Notes under the pieces: model-generated
What the model was told of the DNA's origin: nothing
The model's database searches: none
The model's input: only the letters and a program-made list of their open reading frames with translations
Shown here: positions 16,838-25,372 of the stretch, in pieces
Numbering within the stretch: the first letter of the stretch is position 1
How the letters are laid out: the number at the start of each line of letters is the position of its first letter
Translations under genes and position numbers: made by a program
Assembly (NCBI RefSeq): GCF_900445265.1
Contig: NZ_UFTA01000002.1
Span: 1,488,001 to 1,552,000, forward strand
Direction: 5' to 3'
DNA from: Anaerococcus octavius
Lineage (GTDB): Bacteria > Bacillota > Clostridia > Tissierellales > Peptoniphilaceae
DNA: 64,000 bases

Positions 16838-18319
16838 TTAAAAATTTTCCTTTACGTAATTTAATCTTTTTTCAATTTTTTCTTTGCCCATTAATAACAT
16901 TACATTTGATAAATCTGGGCCGTGTACTGATCCTGTTATTGCTGCTCTAATTGGGAACCAAAGGTTTTTTCCTTTAATACCTGTTTCTTTTTGAATAGTT
17001 TTCATAATAGTTTTTGCAAATTCTTCGTCGATTTCATCAGCTTCGCCTAGTTTCTCTAAATATGCATCAACTAATTTTTTAGTATTTTCTTCTTTTAATA
17101 CTTCGCTTGCTTCTTCATCCCATTCTATTTCACTTTCATCTAAGAAATAATTTTTAGATAGTTTTGGTGCATCAGAGAATTTATCAATTGCTGATTGCCA
17201 TGTTTCTGCAAGTAAATTTAAATTTTCATCTGAATAATTCTCATCGATCATTCCAGATTCTACCATAAATGGTTTGATTTCTTTTGCAAGTTGTTCAACT
17301 GATAGATCACGTACATAATGACCGTTTACCCAGTCTAGCTTTCTCTTATCAAAAACAGCACCAGTTTTATTTACTCTATCAAAATCAAATTGTTTTGCTA
17401 GTTCCTCCATAGTAAAGATTTCTTCTTCACTGTCTGGTGACCATCCTAGTAAAGCTAGAAAGTTAATAAGTCCTTCTGGTGTATATCCTTCTGCTATAAA
17501 GTCTTCTACCATACCATCGCCATTACGTTTTGAATATTTTTTGTGGTCTTCATTTAATACGGTTGGTAGATGGATATATTCTGGAGCATCCCAGCCAAAA
17601 GCTTCGTATAGATAAACGTGTTTTGGAGTTGATGATATCCATTCATCACCACGAACTACGTGAGTTATTTTCATTAAATGGTCATCTACAACTACTGCAA
17701 AGTGATATGTTGGGAAGCCATCGCGTTTGATAAGAACTTGATCATCCATATCGTCTGTATTAAATGTGATTTTTCCTTTAATTCTATCTTCAAATGAGAT
17801 TTCACGATTTTTTGGAAGTTTTAATCTAACTGTATATTCTTCACCATTAGCAATTCTTTCTTTTGCTTCTTCTAATGGAATGGATCTGCAAAGTCCATCA
17901 TATTTTGGTGTAAGTCCATCAGCTTTTTGTCTATCACGCACTTTATCGATTCTTTCTTGAGAGCAGAAGCAGTAATACGCCTTATCTTCTTCGATTAATT
18001 TTTCTATATATTTGTTATAAATGCCTGCTTTTACCCTATCTGATTGGATATATGGACCATATTCTCCTTTTTCAGTTACTTGGTCATTTTCATCAAGCAT
18101 TACACCTTCATCAATTTCTACACCTGACCAGTCAAGGGCTTTTAATAAATTTTCTAAAGCTCCTTCTACAAATCTGGTTCTATCGGTATCTTCTATTCTT
18201 AAAATCATTGTCCCATCTGTATGTCTTGCATATAAATAATTAAATAATGCAGTTCTAAGCCCACCGATGTGTAGATAACCGGTTGGAGATGGAGCAAATC
18301 TTACTCTAACATCGCTCAT
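16838..18319 (-). CDS. gltX: Glutamate--tRNA ligase
   Basis: Class I synthetase of 493 residues. I choose the ATG at 18319 (MSDVRVRFAPSPTG) because AAGGAG lies six bases upstream, rather than the in-frame ATG at 18340. The HIGH motif is GYLHIGGLRTA, the KMSKS-like loop is KKYSKRNGD near residue 250, and the helical anticodon-binding domain follows to the end. As organisms of this type usually lack GlnRS, it probably also mischarges tRNA-Gln for GatCAB (family knowledge, not visible here). It heads the gltX-cysS-rlmB-yacP-sigma operon. Confidence 0.95.
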   Translation of the reverse strand: MSDVRVRFAPSPTGYLHIGGLRTALFNYLYARHTDGTMILRIEDTDRTRFVEGALENLLKALDWSGVEIDEGVMLDENDQVTEKGEYGPYIQSDRVKAGIYNKYIEKLIEEDKAYYCFCSQERIDKVRDRQKADGLTPKYDGLCRSIPLEEAKERIANGEEYTVRLKLPKNREISFEDRIKGKITFNTDDMDDQVLIKRDGFPTYHFAVVVDDHLMKITHVVRGDEWISSTPKHVYLYEAFGWDAPEYIHLPTVLNEDHKKYSKRNGDGMVEDFIAEGYTPEGLINFLALLGWSPDSEEEIFTMEELAKQFDFDRVNKTGAVFDKRKLDWVNGHYVRDLSVEQLAKEIKPFMVESGMIDENYSDENLNLLAETWQSAIDKFSDAPKLSKNYFLDESEIEWDEEASEVLKEENTKKLVDAYLEKLGEADEIDEEFAKTIMKTIQKETGIKGKNLWFPIRAAITGSVHGPDLSNVMLLMGKEKIEKRLNYVKENF

Positions 18320-18377
18320 GTTAACTCCTTCTTTTCTCAATTTTTAATCATATTCTTTTATTTATTTTAGATAATGA

Positions 18378-18400
18378 AAGGGAGTGCAAAACACTCCCTT
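18378..18400 (-). terminator. Hairpin between alsT-like gene and gltX
   Basis: Perfect stem AAGGGAGTG / CACTCCCTT with a 5-base loop. It lies after the alanine symporter gene on the minus strand, but only three T follow, so termination is plausible and not certain; it could also be part of the gltX leader. Confidence 0.5.
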
Positions 18401-18474
18401 CCCTACTTAACTTATTTAAGTATAACACGGTATACTCCAAAAATCAACTTTGTCAATAAGATTTTTAATAAGTC

Positions 18475-19911
18475 CTATATTCTATTATTTATATTAGTTT
18501 CCGGATCATCCCAAGCAGTAATTTCATCTAAATATGGATGAAGTTCCTTTATATTTCTCGGATTAAATACTGGATCTTTACCTTCGTTTAATTGCTTTTT
18601 ATAATCATAGTAGCTTGCCACGGCACATTTTCCTACTATCATTAGTATAATAAGATTTATTACTGCCATGATACCCATAAAAACATCGCCTGTATTCCAA
18701 ACAATAGAAAAATCTCCTATTGAGCCTAAAAATACAAACATTAATACCAAAATTCTGTAAACCGTAAGTCCCTTATTTCCAAGATCCATAGCTTTTATAT
18801 TATTTTCTCCGTAATAATAGTTTCCTATTATAGAAGAGAAAGCAAACATAAGAACACAAATAGTTAAAAAGTGTTGAGCCCAAGGTCCTATCTCGTTTGC
18901 AAGTGCTGCTTGAGTTATTTCAAGTCCTTGAAGGTCTGGATTTAGATAAATACCTTCACCAGAAATTATAATTACAAAAGCAGTTGCAGAGCAAATCAAA
19001 ATTGTATCAAGATATACACCTAAAGCTTGGATAAGTCCTTGTTTAGCTGGATGAGAGACATCAGCAACTGATGAAGCATTTGGTACAGCACCCATACCAG
19101 CCTCATTTGAAAATAGTCCACGTTTTACACCATTTAAAATGGCTGTTCCAAAAAGTCCACCAAATCCTGCACGCATATTAAAAGCTTCACTAAAAATAAG
19201 ATTAAACATATGTGGGACTTTTGTTATATTTGTAATTAAAATAAAAAGTACAAGAGCTAAATAAGCAACTGCCATAACTGGCACTATTAATGAAGTAATA
19301 TCAGATATTCTTTGAAGTCCTCCAAAAATTACAAATCCTGTTAATATAATTATAATAAGACCTATTATCCAAGATCTAGTATTAAAAGAATTTGCAAAAC
19401 CAGATGCAATAGTATTTGATTGCATGGCATTAAACATAAAACCATAAACTATACAGATTATAACAGAAAATAAATTTGCCAAAGCTGGTTTTTTCATAGT
19501 TTTATTTATGTAAAAAGCTGGCCCACCTTTAAAAGTACCATCTTCATTTTTTTCTTTAAAAATTTGACCCAAAGTATTTTCTACAAAGGCAGATGCACCA
19601 CCAATTAAAGCAGTAATCCACATCCAAAAAACAGCACCTGGACCTCCAACAGAAATTGCAGCAGCAACTCCTACAACATTTCCTGTACCAATATGACTGG
19701 CCGCAGAAATTGTAAACGCTTTAAAGGGGGATATAGACTTTTCATCTTTTGGCTTTGCAGTTATTAATCTATTAGCATGACCAATATTTGTAATCTGTCC
19801 CGCTTTTATTTTTATTGTAAAATATAGGCCAAGGCCCAGTAACAAGGGAATAAGCATCCAAGTGTAAATAAAATCACTTAGAAAACTGGTAATTCTTCCA
19901 AAAGTTTCCAT
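18475..19911 (-). CDS. Sodium:alanine symporter (AGCS family)
   Basis: A 478-residue membrane protein with about eleven hydrophobic helices belonging to the alanine or glycine:cation symporter family (AlsT/DagA). Family-specific stretches are SHIGTGNVVGVAAAIS, GGPGAVFWMWITALIGG, GLFSNEAGMGAVPNA and GPWAQHF. Cotransport of alanine/glycine with Na+ is known for the family. AGGAGGAAATT precedes the ATG. It stands alone between a hairpin at each end, upstream of gltX and downstream of a terminator for an FNT-type gene. Confidence 0.93.
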   Translation of the reverse strand: METFGRITSFLSDFIYTWMLIPLLLGLGLYFTIKIKAGQITNIGHANRLITAKPKDEKSISPFKAFTISAASHIGTGNVVGVAAAISVGGPGAVFWMWITALIGGASAFVENTLGQIFKEKNEDGTFKGGPAFYINKTMKKPALANLFSVIICIVYGFMFNAMQSNTIASGFANSFNTRSWIIGLIIIILTGFVIFGGLQRISDITSLIVPVMAVAYLALVLFILITNITKVPHMFNLIFSEAFNMRAGFGGLFGTAILNGVKRGLFSNEAGMGAVPNASSVADVSHPAKQGLIQALGVYLDTILICSATAFVIIISGEGIYLNPDLQGLEITQAALANEIGPWAQHFLTICVLMFAFSSIIGNYYYGENNIKAMDLGNKGLTVYRILVLMFVFLGSIGDFSIVWNTGDVFMGIMAVINLIILMIVGKCAVASYYDYKKQLNEGKDPVFNPRNIKELHPYLDEITAWDDPETNINNRI

Positions 19912-20104
19912 AATTTCCTCCTATTTTTATTAACAATATACCTATATTTTATACCATTAATAAAGTTTATTATTTTTTCAATTATATTAGCTAATATTAT
20001 ACCAATACAAATATATTTTTTACAAGCAAAATATTTATTAATTTTTTGATAAGCTATAATTATTATAAATCCAAATCTAGTATTATTATATTTTTTCCCA
20101 AAGA

Positions 20105-20140
20105 AAAACTCATAAATCCAAAACAGATTTTATGAGTTTT
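20105..20140. terminator. Bidirectional terminator
   Basis: AAAACTCATAAA / TTTATGAGTTTT stem with a 12-base loop, downstream of the FNT-type gene. The rest of the 257-base gap holds the promoter region of the alanine symporter gene and nothing else I can identify. Confidence 0.7.
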
Positions 20141-20168
20141 ATATTTAAAATTCATTTTTATTTGATTT

Positions 20169-20831
20169 TTAACCTGCTAATCTAAATGAATCATCATATA
20201 GCAAGTTTATGGTTGGTATTATTAGCCCACCTAAAATATTTGCTATTAGGATTATGAAGAAATCTCTAAGAGCTAATAGGTTAAATTCACCTGCTAAAAA
20301 GAAAAAAAAGCTATCTGCAATGCTATGTTCAAAACCTGATAGTACAAATGTCATTATCGAAATAAATATTGCTAAATATTTGCCTACTTGATAGCGGTTA
20401 TACTTAAATTGATGAACTGCATTTGTAACAAACATATTACAGAAAAATGCCAGTATAAATAATGATAAAGGACTATCATTTAATTTAACTTGTGTTTTTA
20501 GCTGAGCTTGCTCCATTAATTCCGGTCCAAATCTAGTAGCTCTAATAAGCATAGCAATTACAAAAGTTCCAATTAAGTTTCCTATTAATACTATAAGTAG
20601 CTTTTTAAAGTATGCTTTCTTTTCATTATAGAAATAATATCCAACCATACCAGTAAATAAGTTATATTGTAAGCTTAAAATTATAAAAAGTGCTCCTGCA
20701 AATAAAAAAGCTCCCAGGTATGGATTATCTACCGAAAGTAAAGCTATACCTCCAAAACCAACCATTACTCCAGCCATTATGCCATAAATAATAGTTTTAT
20801 GTCTATAAGTTCGTTTACGCGATTGTGTCAT
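20169..20831 (-). CDS. Formate/nitrite (FNT) family channel
   Basis: A 220-residue membrane protein of the FocA/NirC family with six hydrophobic segments, a little shorter than FocA (about 285). The central histidine motif is FEHSIADSFF with His169, the pore residue that sets substrate protonation in FNT channels. The N-terminus is basic (TQSRKRTYRHK). The start overlaps the upstream M20 amidohydrolase gene by 17 bases, so the two are cotranscribed. Substrate (formate, nitrite, hydrosulfide or lactate/acetate) cannot be told from the sequence. Confidence 0.85.
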   Translation of the reverse strand: MTQSRKRTYRHKTIIYGIMAGVMVGFGGIALLSVDNPYLGAFLFAGALFIILSLQYNLFTGMVGYYFYNEKKAYFKKLLIVLIGNLIGTFVIAMLIRATRFGPELMEQAQLKTQVKLNDSPLSLFILAFFCNMFVTNAVHQFKYNRYQVGKYLAIFISIMTFVLSGFEHSIADSFFFFLAGEFNLLALRDFFIILIANILGGLIIPTINLLYDDSFRLAG

Positions 20832-22116
20832 AAATCTCCTCGATTTCTTCTTGAGACCTGCTTTCTTCTATAAATAAGCCCTTTATATTATTTTTATAAG
20901 GACCATCTTCTACTTTGATACCACTATTTAAGTATTCTACGACATATCTTACTGTAGCTGCCACTCCATTTTTTAAAGCTTCTTCATCCAAATCAAACAT
21001 AGTGCTATGCAAGGCAGCACCCGATCCTAATTCTTCATTTCTTATGCCTAGCATTAGATATAATCCTGGCCATTGAGCAGTATAAACTGCAAATGAATCT
21101 GAACCCATAGATGGATTTGCACGAGTGACAAATCCTTCTCCTAGTTCATCTTTAATCACTTCATTGGCAAGACCAGTTAAATCTTCATCGTTTATAATTG
21201 GAAAGTGTGGTCTTGAATAAGTATTAAAAACCACCCTACAATTGTGGGCTTTAACTTTATTTATAATTAGTGATTGAAATTCTCTATAAAATTTATAGCC
21301 AACTTCTTTTCTATCAAAGAACCTAACACTTCCTTTAAATCTAAGCTTATCTGGTATTTGATTAAATTGATTACCCATTTCAACTACACCTATAGAATAT
21401 GTCATTGGTTCAAAAGGAGAGAATTTGTCCATGCGAAGTGACTTTAATCCTTCGTAAATATCTACAAAACAATCTAAGGGATTATTTGCTAAATATGGTC
21501 GTGATCCGTGTCCACTTTCTCCTTTTATAGTTATATCAAACATCATAGGACCAGCATTTATCCCACCAGATTTGATTGCCATTACACCAGATTCGTATTC
21601 TGAAGCAACATGTATGGCAAAACTAGTATCGATATTTATTTCATTCTTACCCAAATAAGCCATTATATATTTACAATTTTCACCTGTTTCTTCAGATCTT
21701 TCAAAACAAAATATAACTTTACCGGAAAAATCATCTCTGTTTTCATATAGGATCTTTGCACTAGTAAGTGCCATAGCTGTATGACCATCATGACCACAAG
21801 CATGCATGACACCTTTTTTATTACTTCTTACTAGACGTTTATTTTTTAAATTTTTTTCTGGTTCATTAAAAGGCAAGGCATCTAGGTCCGCTCTTATGAT
21901 TATTGTCTTTGGGTCATCAGTTTTTCTATTCCCTTCTACAAAAGCTAATACCCCACCGTTTTTAACTTCTACATAGTCGATGCCGATTTTTTCCAGTTCC
22001 TTTATTACAAGTTCTACTGTTTCATCTTCCTGGCTAGACAATTCTGGATTTTCATGCATCCTGCGTCTGATATCTACGGTATAATCGAAAAGTTCTTCTG
22101 CTTTTTTCTTATACAT
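20815..22116 (-). CDS. M20 family amidohydrolase
   Basis: A 433-residue metal-dependent hydrolase of the M20D group (hippurate hydrolase/N-acyl amino acid amidohydrolase). Typical motifs are RRRMHENPELS, RADLDALPF, and MHACGHDGHTAM (His105, Cys107, His109, His112), with the lid domain containing GESGHGSRPY and the late GSDSF motif. It is expected to release amino acids from N-acyl or amide conjugates. The start overlaps the pepF stop as TAATG, so PepF, this protein and the FNT channel form one operon. A C-terminal extension (~40 residues) beyond usual length is present. Confidence 0.88.
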   Translation of the reverse strand: MYKKKAEELFDYTVDIRRRMHENPELSSQEDETVELVIKELEKIGIDYVEVKNGGVLAFVEGNRKTDDPKTIIIRADLDALPFNEPEKNLKNKRLVRSNKKGVMHACGHDGHTAMALTSAKILYENRDDFSGKVIFCFERSEETGENCKYIMAYLGKNEINIDTSFAIHVASEYESGVMAIKSGGINAGPMMFDITIKGESGHGSRPYLANNPLDCFVDIYEGLKSLRMDKFSPFEPMTYSIGVVEMGNQFNQIPDKLRFKGSVRFFDRKEVGYKFYREFQSLIINKVKAHNCRVVFNTYSRPHFPIINDEDLTGLANEVIKDELGEGFVTRANPSMGSDSFAVYTAQWPGLYLMLGIRNEELGSGAALHSTMFDLDEEALKNGVAATVRYVVEYLNSGIKVEDGPYKNNIKGLFIEESRSQEEIEEIYDTIA

Positions 22117-23915
22117 TATTTGTACATTCCTAGTTTTTCTGCTAGTTCGTCTATTTGGTCAATTAATGATCCTATAAACTCAATAGTTTCAGAAATTGGT
22201 TTAGTTGTAGTCATATCAACTCCAGCAGCATGGGCTAGATCAATTGGGCTTACTGATCCACCAAGTTTTAAAACTTCTATCCAATTTTTACGGTCTTTGT
22301 CATCTCCATTTACAATCTTATCTGAAATAATTGTTCCTACAGAAAGTCCTGCAGAATAGGTGTAAGGATAAAGTCCCATGTAATAGTGTGGTTGGCGCAT
22401 CCAAGTTAGCTCTGCTCCATCTATAAGTTTTACAGAATCTCCCCAAAATTCTTCTAAAGTTTCAGTAAATAATTGGCTTAAATCATCTGTACTTAAGTTT
22501 TCCCCTGCTTCTACTTTCCTATAAACTTCTCTTTGGAAGGCAGCTTCTATAAAATGAGTTACAAAGTTGTGGTAGTATGTTTTTGAAATCATTGTAGCAA
22601 GAACCCAAAGCTTTTCGCGATCATCTTTAGCTTTATTTAGTAAAAATCTTTCCATGGTAATTTCATTGGCAGTTGATGGTGCTTCTACAAAATACATAGA
22701 CATATCGTTATTTAATGCGTTTTGATTGCTATTTGAATAGTAAAATTGACCAGCATGTCCTAGTTCGTGGGCTAAAGTCATTACTTGGCTCATTTTATTA
22801 TTGTAAGTTGTCATTATAAACGGATGTGAACCATAAGGTCCAGTGGCGAAAGCCCCTGTGCGTTTGCCTATATTTTGAGCATAATCAATCCATCTTTCAT
22901 CAAAAGCACGATTTAAAACACTTACATATTCTTCTCCAAGATTTGAAAGCCCTTCTACAATATAAGCGCGAGCCTGCTTTATAGAAACTTCTGGTTCATA
23001 TTCTGGATCTATAGATAGTTTTAGGTCAGCATAGGTCATTTCATCTAGTCCGTATACTTTTTGGATGATTTTTGCATACTTTCTCATATGAGGAGCAAGT
23101 TCATCCATAATAATATTAATATGATTTTCGTAAATTTCTCTATCCACATCTTGACGGCTTAATAAATAATCAAAAACCGAATCATAGCCTCGAATATCTG
23201 CTAATCTTTTTTCATTTTCAACATGATTTATATATACAGAAGCATCTGAATTTTGGTATTTTCCAAGTTCTTTATGGTATCTATCAAAAGCTTCTCTACG
23301 CAAATCATCGCGTGGGTCAGCTTCTAAAAATTCTTCAAAGGTATTATGGTTTAAAACAATTTTTTCACCTTCATATTCAAAATCTTCAAAATCCATATCT
23401 CCATAGCGGATATCGCTGTAAGATTTGTATGGTGCATCAAAAGTTGGCAGAAGATTTGCCAAAACTTTTTCACTTTCATCAGAAAGTAAATATTTTGAAT
23501 TAGCAATTACTCTTTCTAGATAATATTTATATTCTGAGTGATTCTTCTTTGCCTCTTCTAATAAACTTGTATCTGTTTTTGCAAGCATAGATTCGAAAAA
23601 ACTTAAGTTAGCATCAATTTTGCTCATTTCATTAACAAAGTTTGCAAATCTTTTCATAACATTCGCATCACTTGTATCAACTTCCGTTGTAATACTTGCA
23701 AAAGTTCCTAATCTATCTGTTAAAGCTGCAATTTCTCCATAAGCTTTTAAAGCTTCAAAAATTTCTTCAGTTGAATTTAAAGATTTGTATTTATTTGCAA
23801 AATCATTAGATAATTTCTTTAGTTCTTCAAGGCTATCTAAAAAAACTTCATCACTTTCAAAAAGTTCCTCTATAGCCCAAGTTTCATCTATATCAACTTC
23901 ATATCTTTTTTTCAT
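22116..23915 (-). CDS. pepF: Oligoendopeptidase F
   Basis: M3B zinc metallopeptidase of 599 residues that degrades oligopeptides in the cytoplasm. The zinc motif is HELGH (383-387) with the downstream Glu in VEAPSTANEITMERF, and DVDREIYE and the C-terminal LGGSVSPIDLAHAAGVD are typical of PepF. It heads a minus-strand operon with the amidohydrolase and FNT genes, and is divergent from an M29 aminopeptidase, so this short region groups peptide breakdown. The start is the ATG at 23915, with AAGGAAGGTT upstream. Confidence 0.95.
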   Translation of the reverse strand: MKKRYEVDIDETWAIEELFESDEVFLDSLEELKKLSNDFANKYKSLNSTEEIFEALKAYGEIAALTDRLGTFASITTEVDTSDANVMKRFANFVNEMSKIDANLSFFESMLAKTDTSLLEEAKKNHSEYKYYLERVIANSKYLLSDESEKVLANLLPTFDAPYKSYSDIRYGDMDFEDFEYEGEKIVLNHNTFEEFLEADPRDDLRREAFDRYHKELGKYQNSDASVYINHVENEKRLADIRGYDSVFDYLLSRQDVDREIYENHINIIMDELAPHMRKYAKIIQKVYGLDEMTYADLKLSIDPEYEPEVSIKQARAYIVEGLSNLGEEYVSVLNRAFDERWIDYAQNIGKRTGAFATGPYGSHPFIMTTYNNKMSQVMTLAHELGHAGQFYYSNSNQNALNNDMSMYFVEAPSTANEITMERFLLNKAKDDREKLWVLATMISKTYYHNFVTHFIEAAFQREVYRKVEAGENLSTDDLSQLFTETLEEFWGDSVKLIDGAELTWMRQPHYYMGLYPYTYSAGLSVGTIISDKIVNGDDKDRKNWIEVLKLGGSVSPIDLAHAAGVDMTTTKPISETIEFIGSLIDQIDELAEKLGMYK

Positions 23916-23979
23916 GATAACCTTCCTTAAATAATTATTTATACATTTATATGTATTTTATTTTACCATAAAAATCCTA

Positions 23980-23989
23980 AAGGTATAAT
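23980..23989 (+). promoter_or_regulatory. -10-like element AAGGTATAAT before aminopeptidase gene
   Basis: AAGGTATAAT sits 17 bases before the start; an -35 is poor. If it is the -10, the mRNA would begin almost at the ribosome binding site AAAGGAGGG. Confidence 0.4.
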
Positions 23990-24006
23990 GACAAAAGGAG
24001 GGATTT

Positions 24007-25239
24007 ATGAAAAACAGAATAGAAAATTTTGCAAAACTTGCAGTAGATTTTGGAGTAAATGTTCAAGCTGGAGAAGATGTGGTAATTAATGCACCAGTAG
24101 AAAATCCAGAACTTGCAAGATTAATCACAAAAGCAGCCTACGAAAAAGGGGCAAGAAATGTATCAATTGACTGGCGTGATGATGCCATCACAAGACTAAG
24201 CTATGAAAATCAAGACCAAGAAACTTTAAACGAAGTTCCAGACTGGAAAATAGAAAAATTAAGATACCAAATAGCAAATAAAAAATCAAATAGAATTTCA
24301 ATATATGCCGAAGACCCAGACCTATTAAACGGTCTAGATGAAGCCAAAATTTCAGAAGCTATTAAAGAAAACTCTAAAAAGACAAAAGAATTTGTCAAAT
24401 ATTCTATGAATGATATAGTTAGCTGGCTGGTAATATCAGTTCCAACCAAAAAATGGGCAGCAAAAGTCTTTCCAGATTTAAATGAAAAAGAGGCTTACGA
24501 AAAACTATGGGATACAATCCTAGATGTCAGCCGTGTAGAAGAATCATGGGAAGAAACAAAAACAAACTGGGAATATCACATAAACTCCCTAGAAGAAAAA
24601 GCAAAATATTTAAATGACCACCAATTTGACAAGGTACATTATAAGTCAGCAAATGGTACAGATCTTTGGGTAAAACTTCCTAAAGATCATATTTGGATGT
24701 CTGCTAGTTCAAAAAATGAAAAAAATGATCAATTTATTCCAAATATGCCAACAGAAGAAGTATTTACTGCACCACAGTTTGACGCAGTGGATGGAAAATT
24801 ATTTGCAACAAAGCCATTAGTTTATAATGGTGTAATAATAGATGAATTTAACTTTACTTTTGAAAATGGAAAAGTAATCGATTTTGATGCTAAAAAAGGC
24901 AAAGATACTCTAGCAAAAATGCTAGAAAGTGATGAAGGTAGTAAATACTTAGGAGAAATAGCCTTAGTACCATATGATAGTCCAATTAGCAATTCAAATA
25001 TATTATTTTATAACACCCTTTTTGACGAAAACGCATCCTGCCACTTTGCTCTAGGTAAGGCTTACCCAACAAATGTAGTAGGAGGAGCAGATTTAGAAGA
25101 AAACGAATTAAAAAATCGCGGAATAAATGATTCCCTAATCCACGAAGACTTTATGGTTGGCGCAAGTGATTTAAAAATCACAGGCTACAAAAACGATGAA
25201 GCCTTTCCAATATTTGAAAATGGAAACTGGGCAATTTAA
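24007..25239 (+). CDS. M29 family aminopeptidase
   Basis: A 410-residue leucyl aminopeptidase of the M29 (thermophilic AmpT/AmpS/PepS) family, cobalt or zinc dependent, cytoplasmic. Family-specific stretches are AVDFGVNVQAGEDVVINAP at the N-terminus, NMPTEEVFTAPQF with the first metal-site Glu, FENGKVIDFDAKKG, and SCHFALGKAYP. Removes N-terminal residues from peptides produced by enzymes such as PepF. AAAGGAGGG precedes the ATG. A strong hairpin follows the stop. Confidence 0.93.
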   Translation: MKNRIENFAKLAVDFGVNVQAGEDVVINAPVENPELARLITKAAYEKGARNVSIDWRDDAITRLSYENQDQETLNEVPDWKIEKLRYQIANKKSNRISIYAEDPDLLNGLDEAKISEAIKENSKKTKEFVKYSMNDIVSWLVISVPTKKWAAKVFPDLNEKEAYEKLWDTILDVSRVEESWEETKTNWEYHINSLEEKAKYLNDHQFDKVHYKSANGTDLWVKLPKDHIWMSASSKNEKNDQFIPNMPTEEVFTAPQFDAVDGKLFATKPLVYNGVIIDEFNFTFENGKVIDFDAKKGKDTLAKMLESDEGSKYLGEIALVPYDSPISNSNILFYNTLFDENASCHFALGKAYPTNVVGGADLEENELKNRGINDSLIHEDFMVGASDLKITGYKNDEAFPIFENGNWAI

Positions 25240-25251
25240 TAATGATTTTAT

Positions 25252-25281
25252 AAATTGGCTTAGAAAATTCTAAGCCAATTT
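25252..25281 (+). terminator. Terminator of the aminopeptidase gene
   Basis: AAATTGGCTTAGAA / TTCTAAGCCAATTT stem with a short AT loop directly after the stop codon, followed by a T-rich run. Confidence 0.85.
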
Positions 25282-25372
25282 ATTTCATACCACTAATTTT
25301 TTCTAACTTAAGGAAAATGTTTGTGTGGATGTTTTATATCTATTTGTTATACTGTATTAAAAGGTGATTAAT

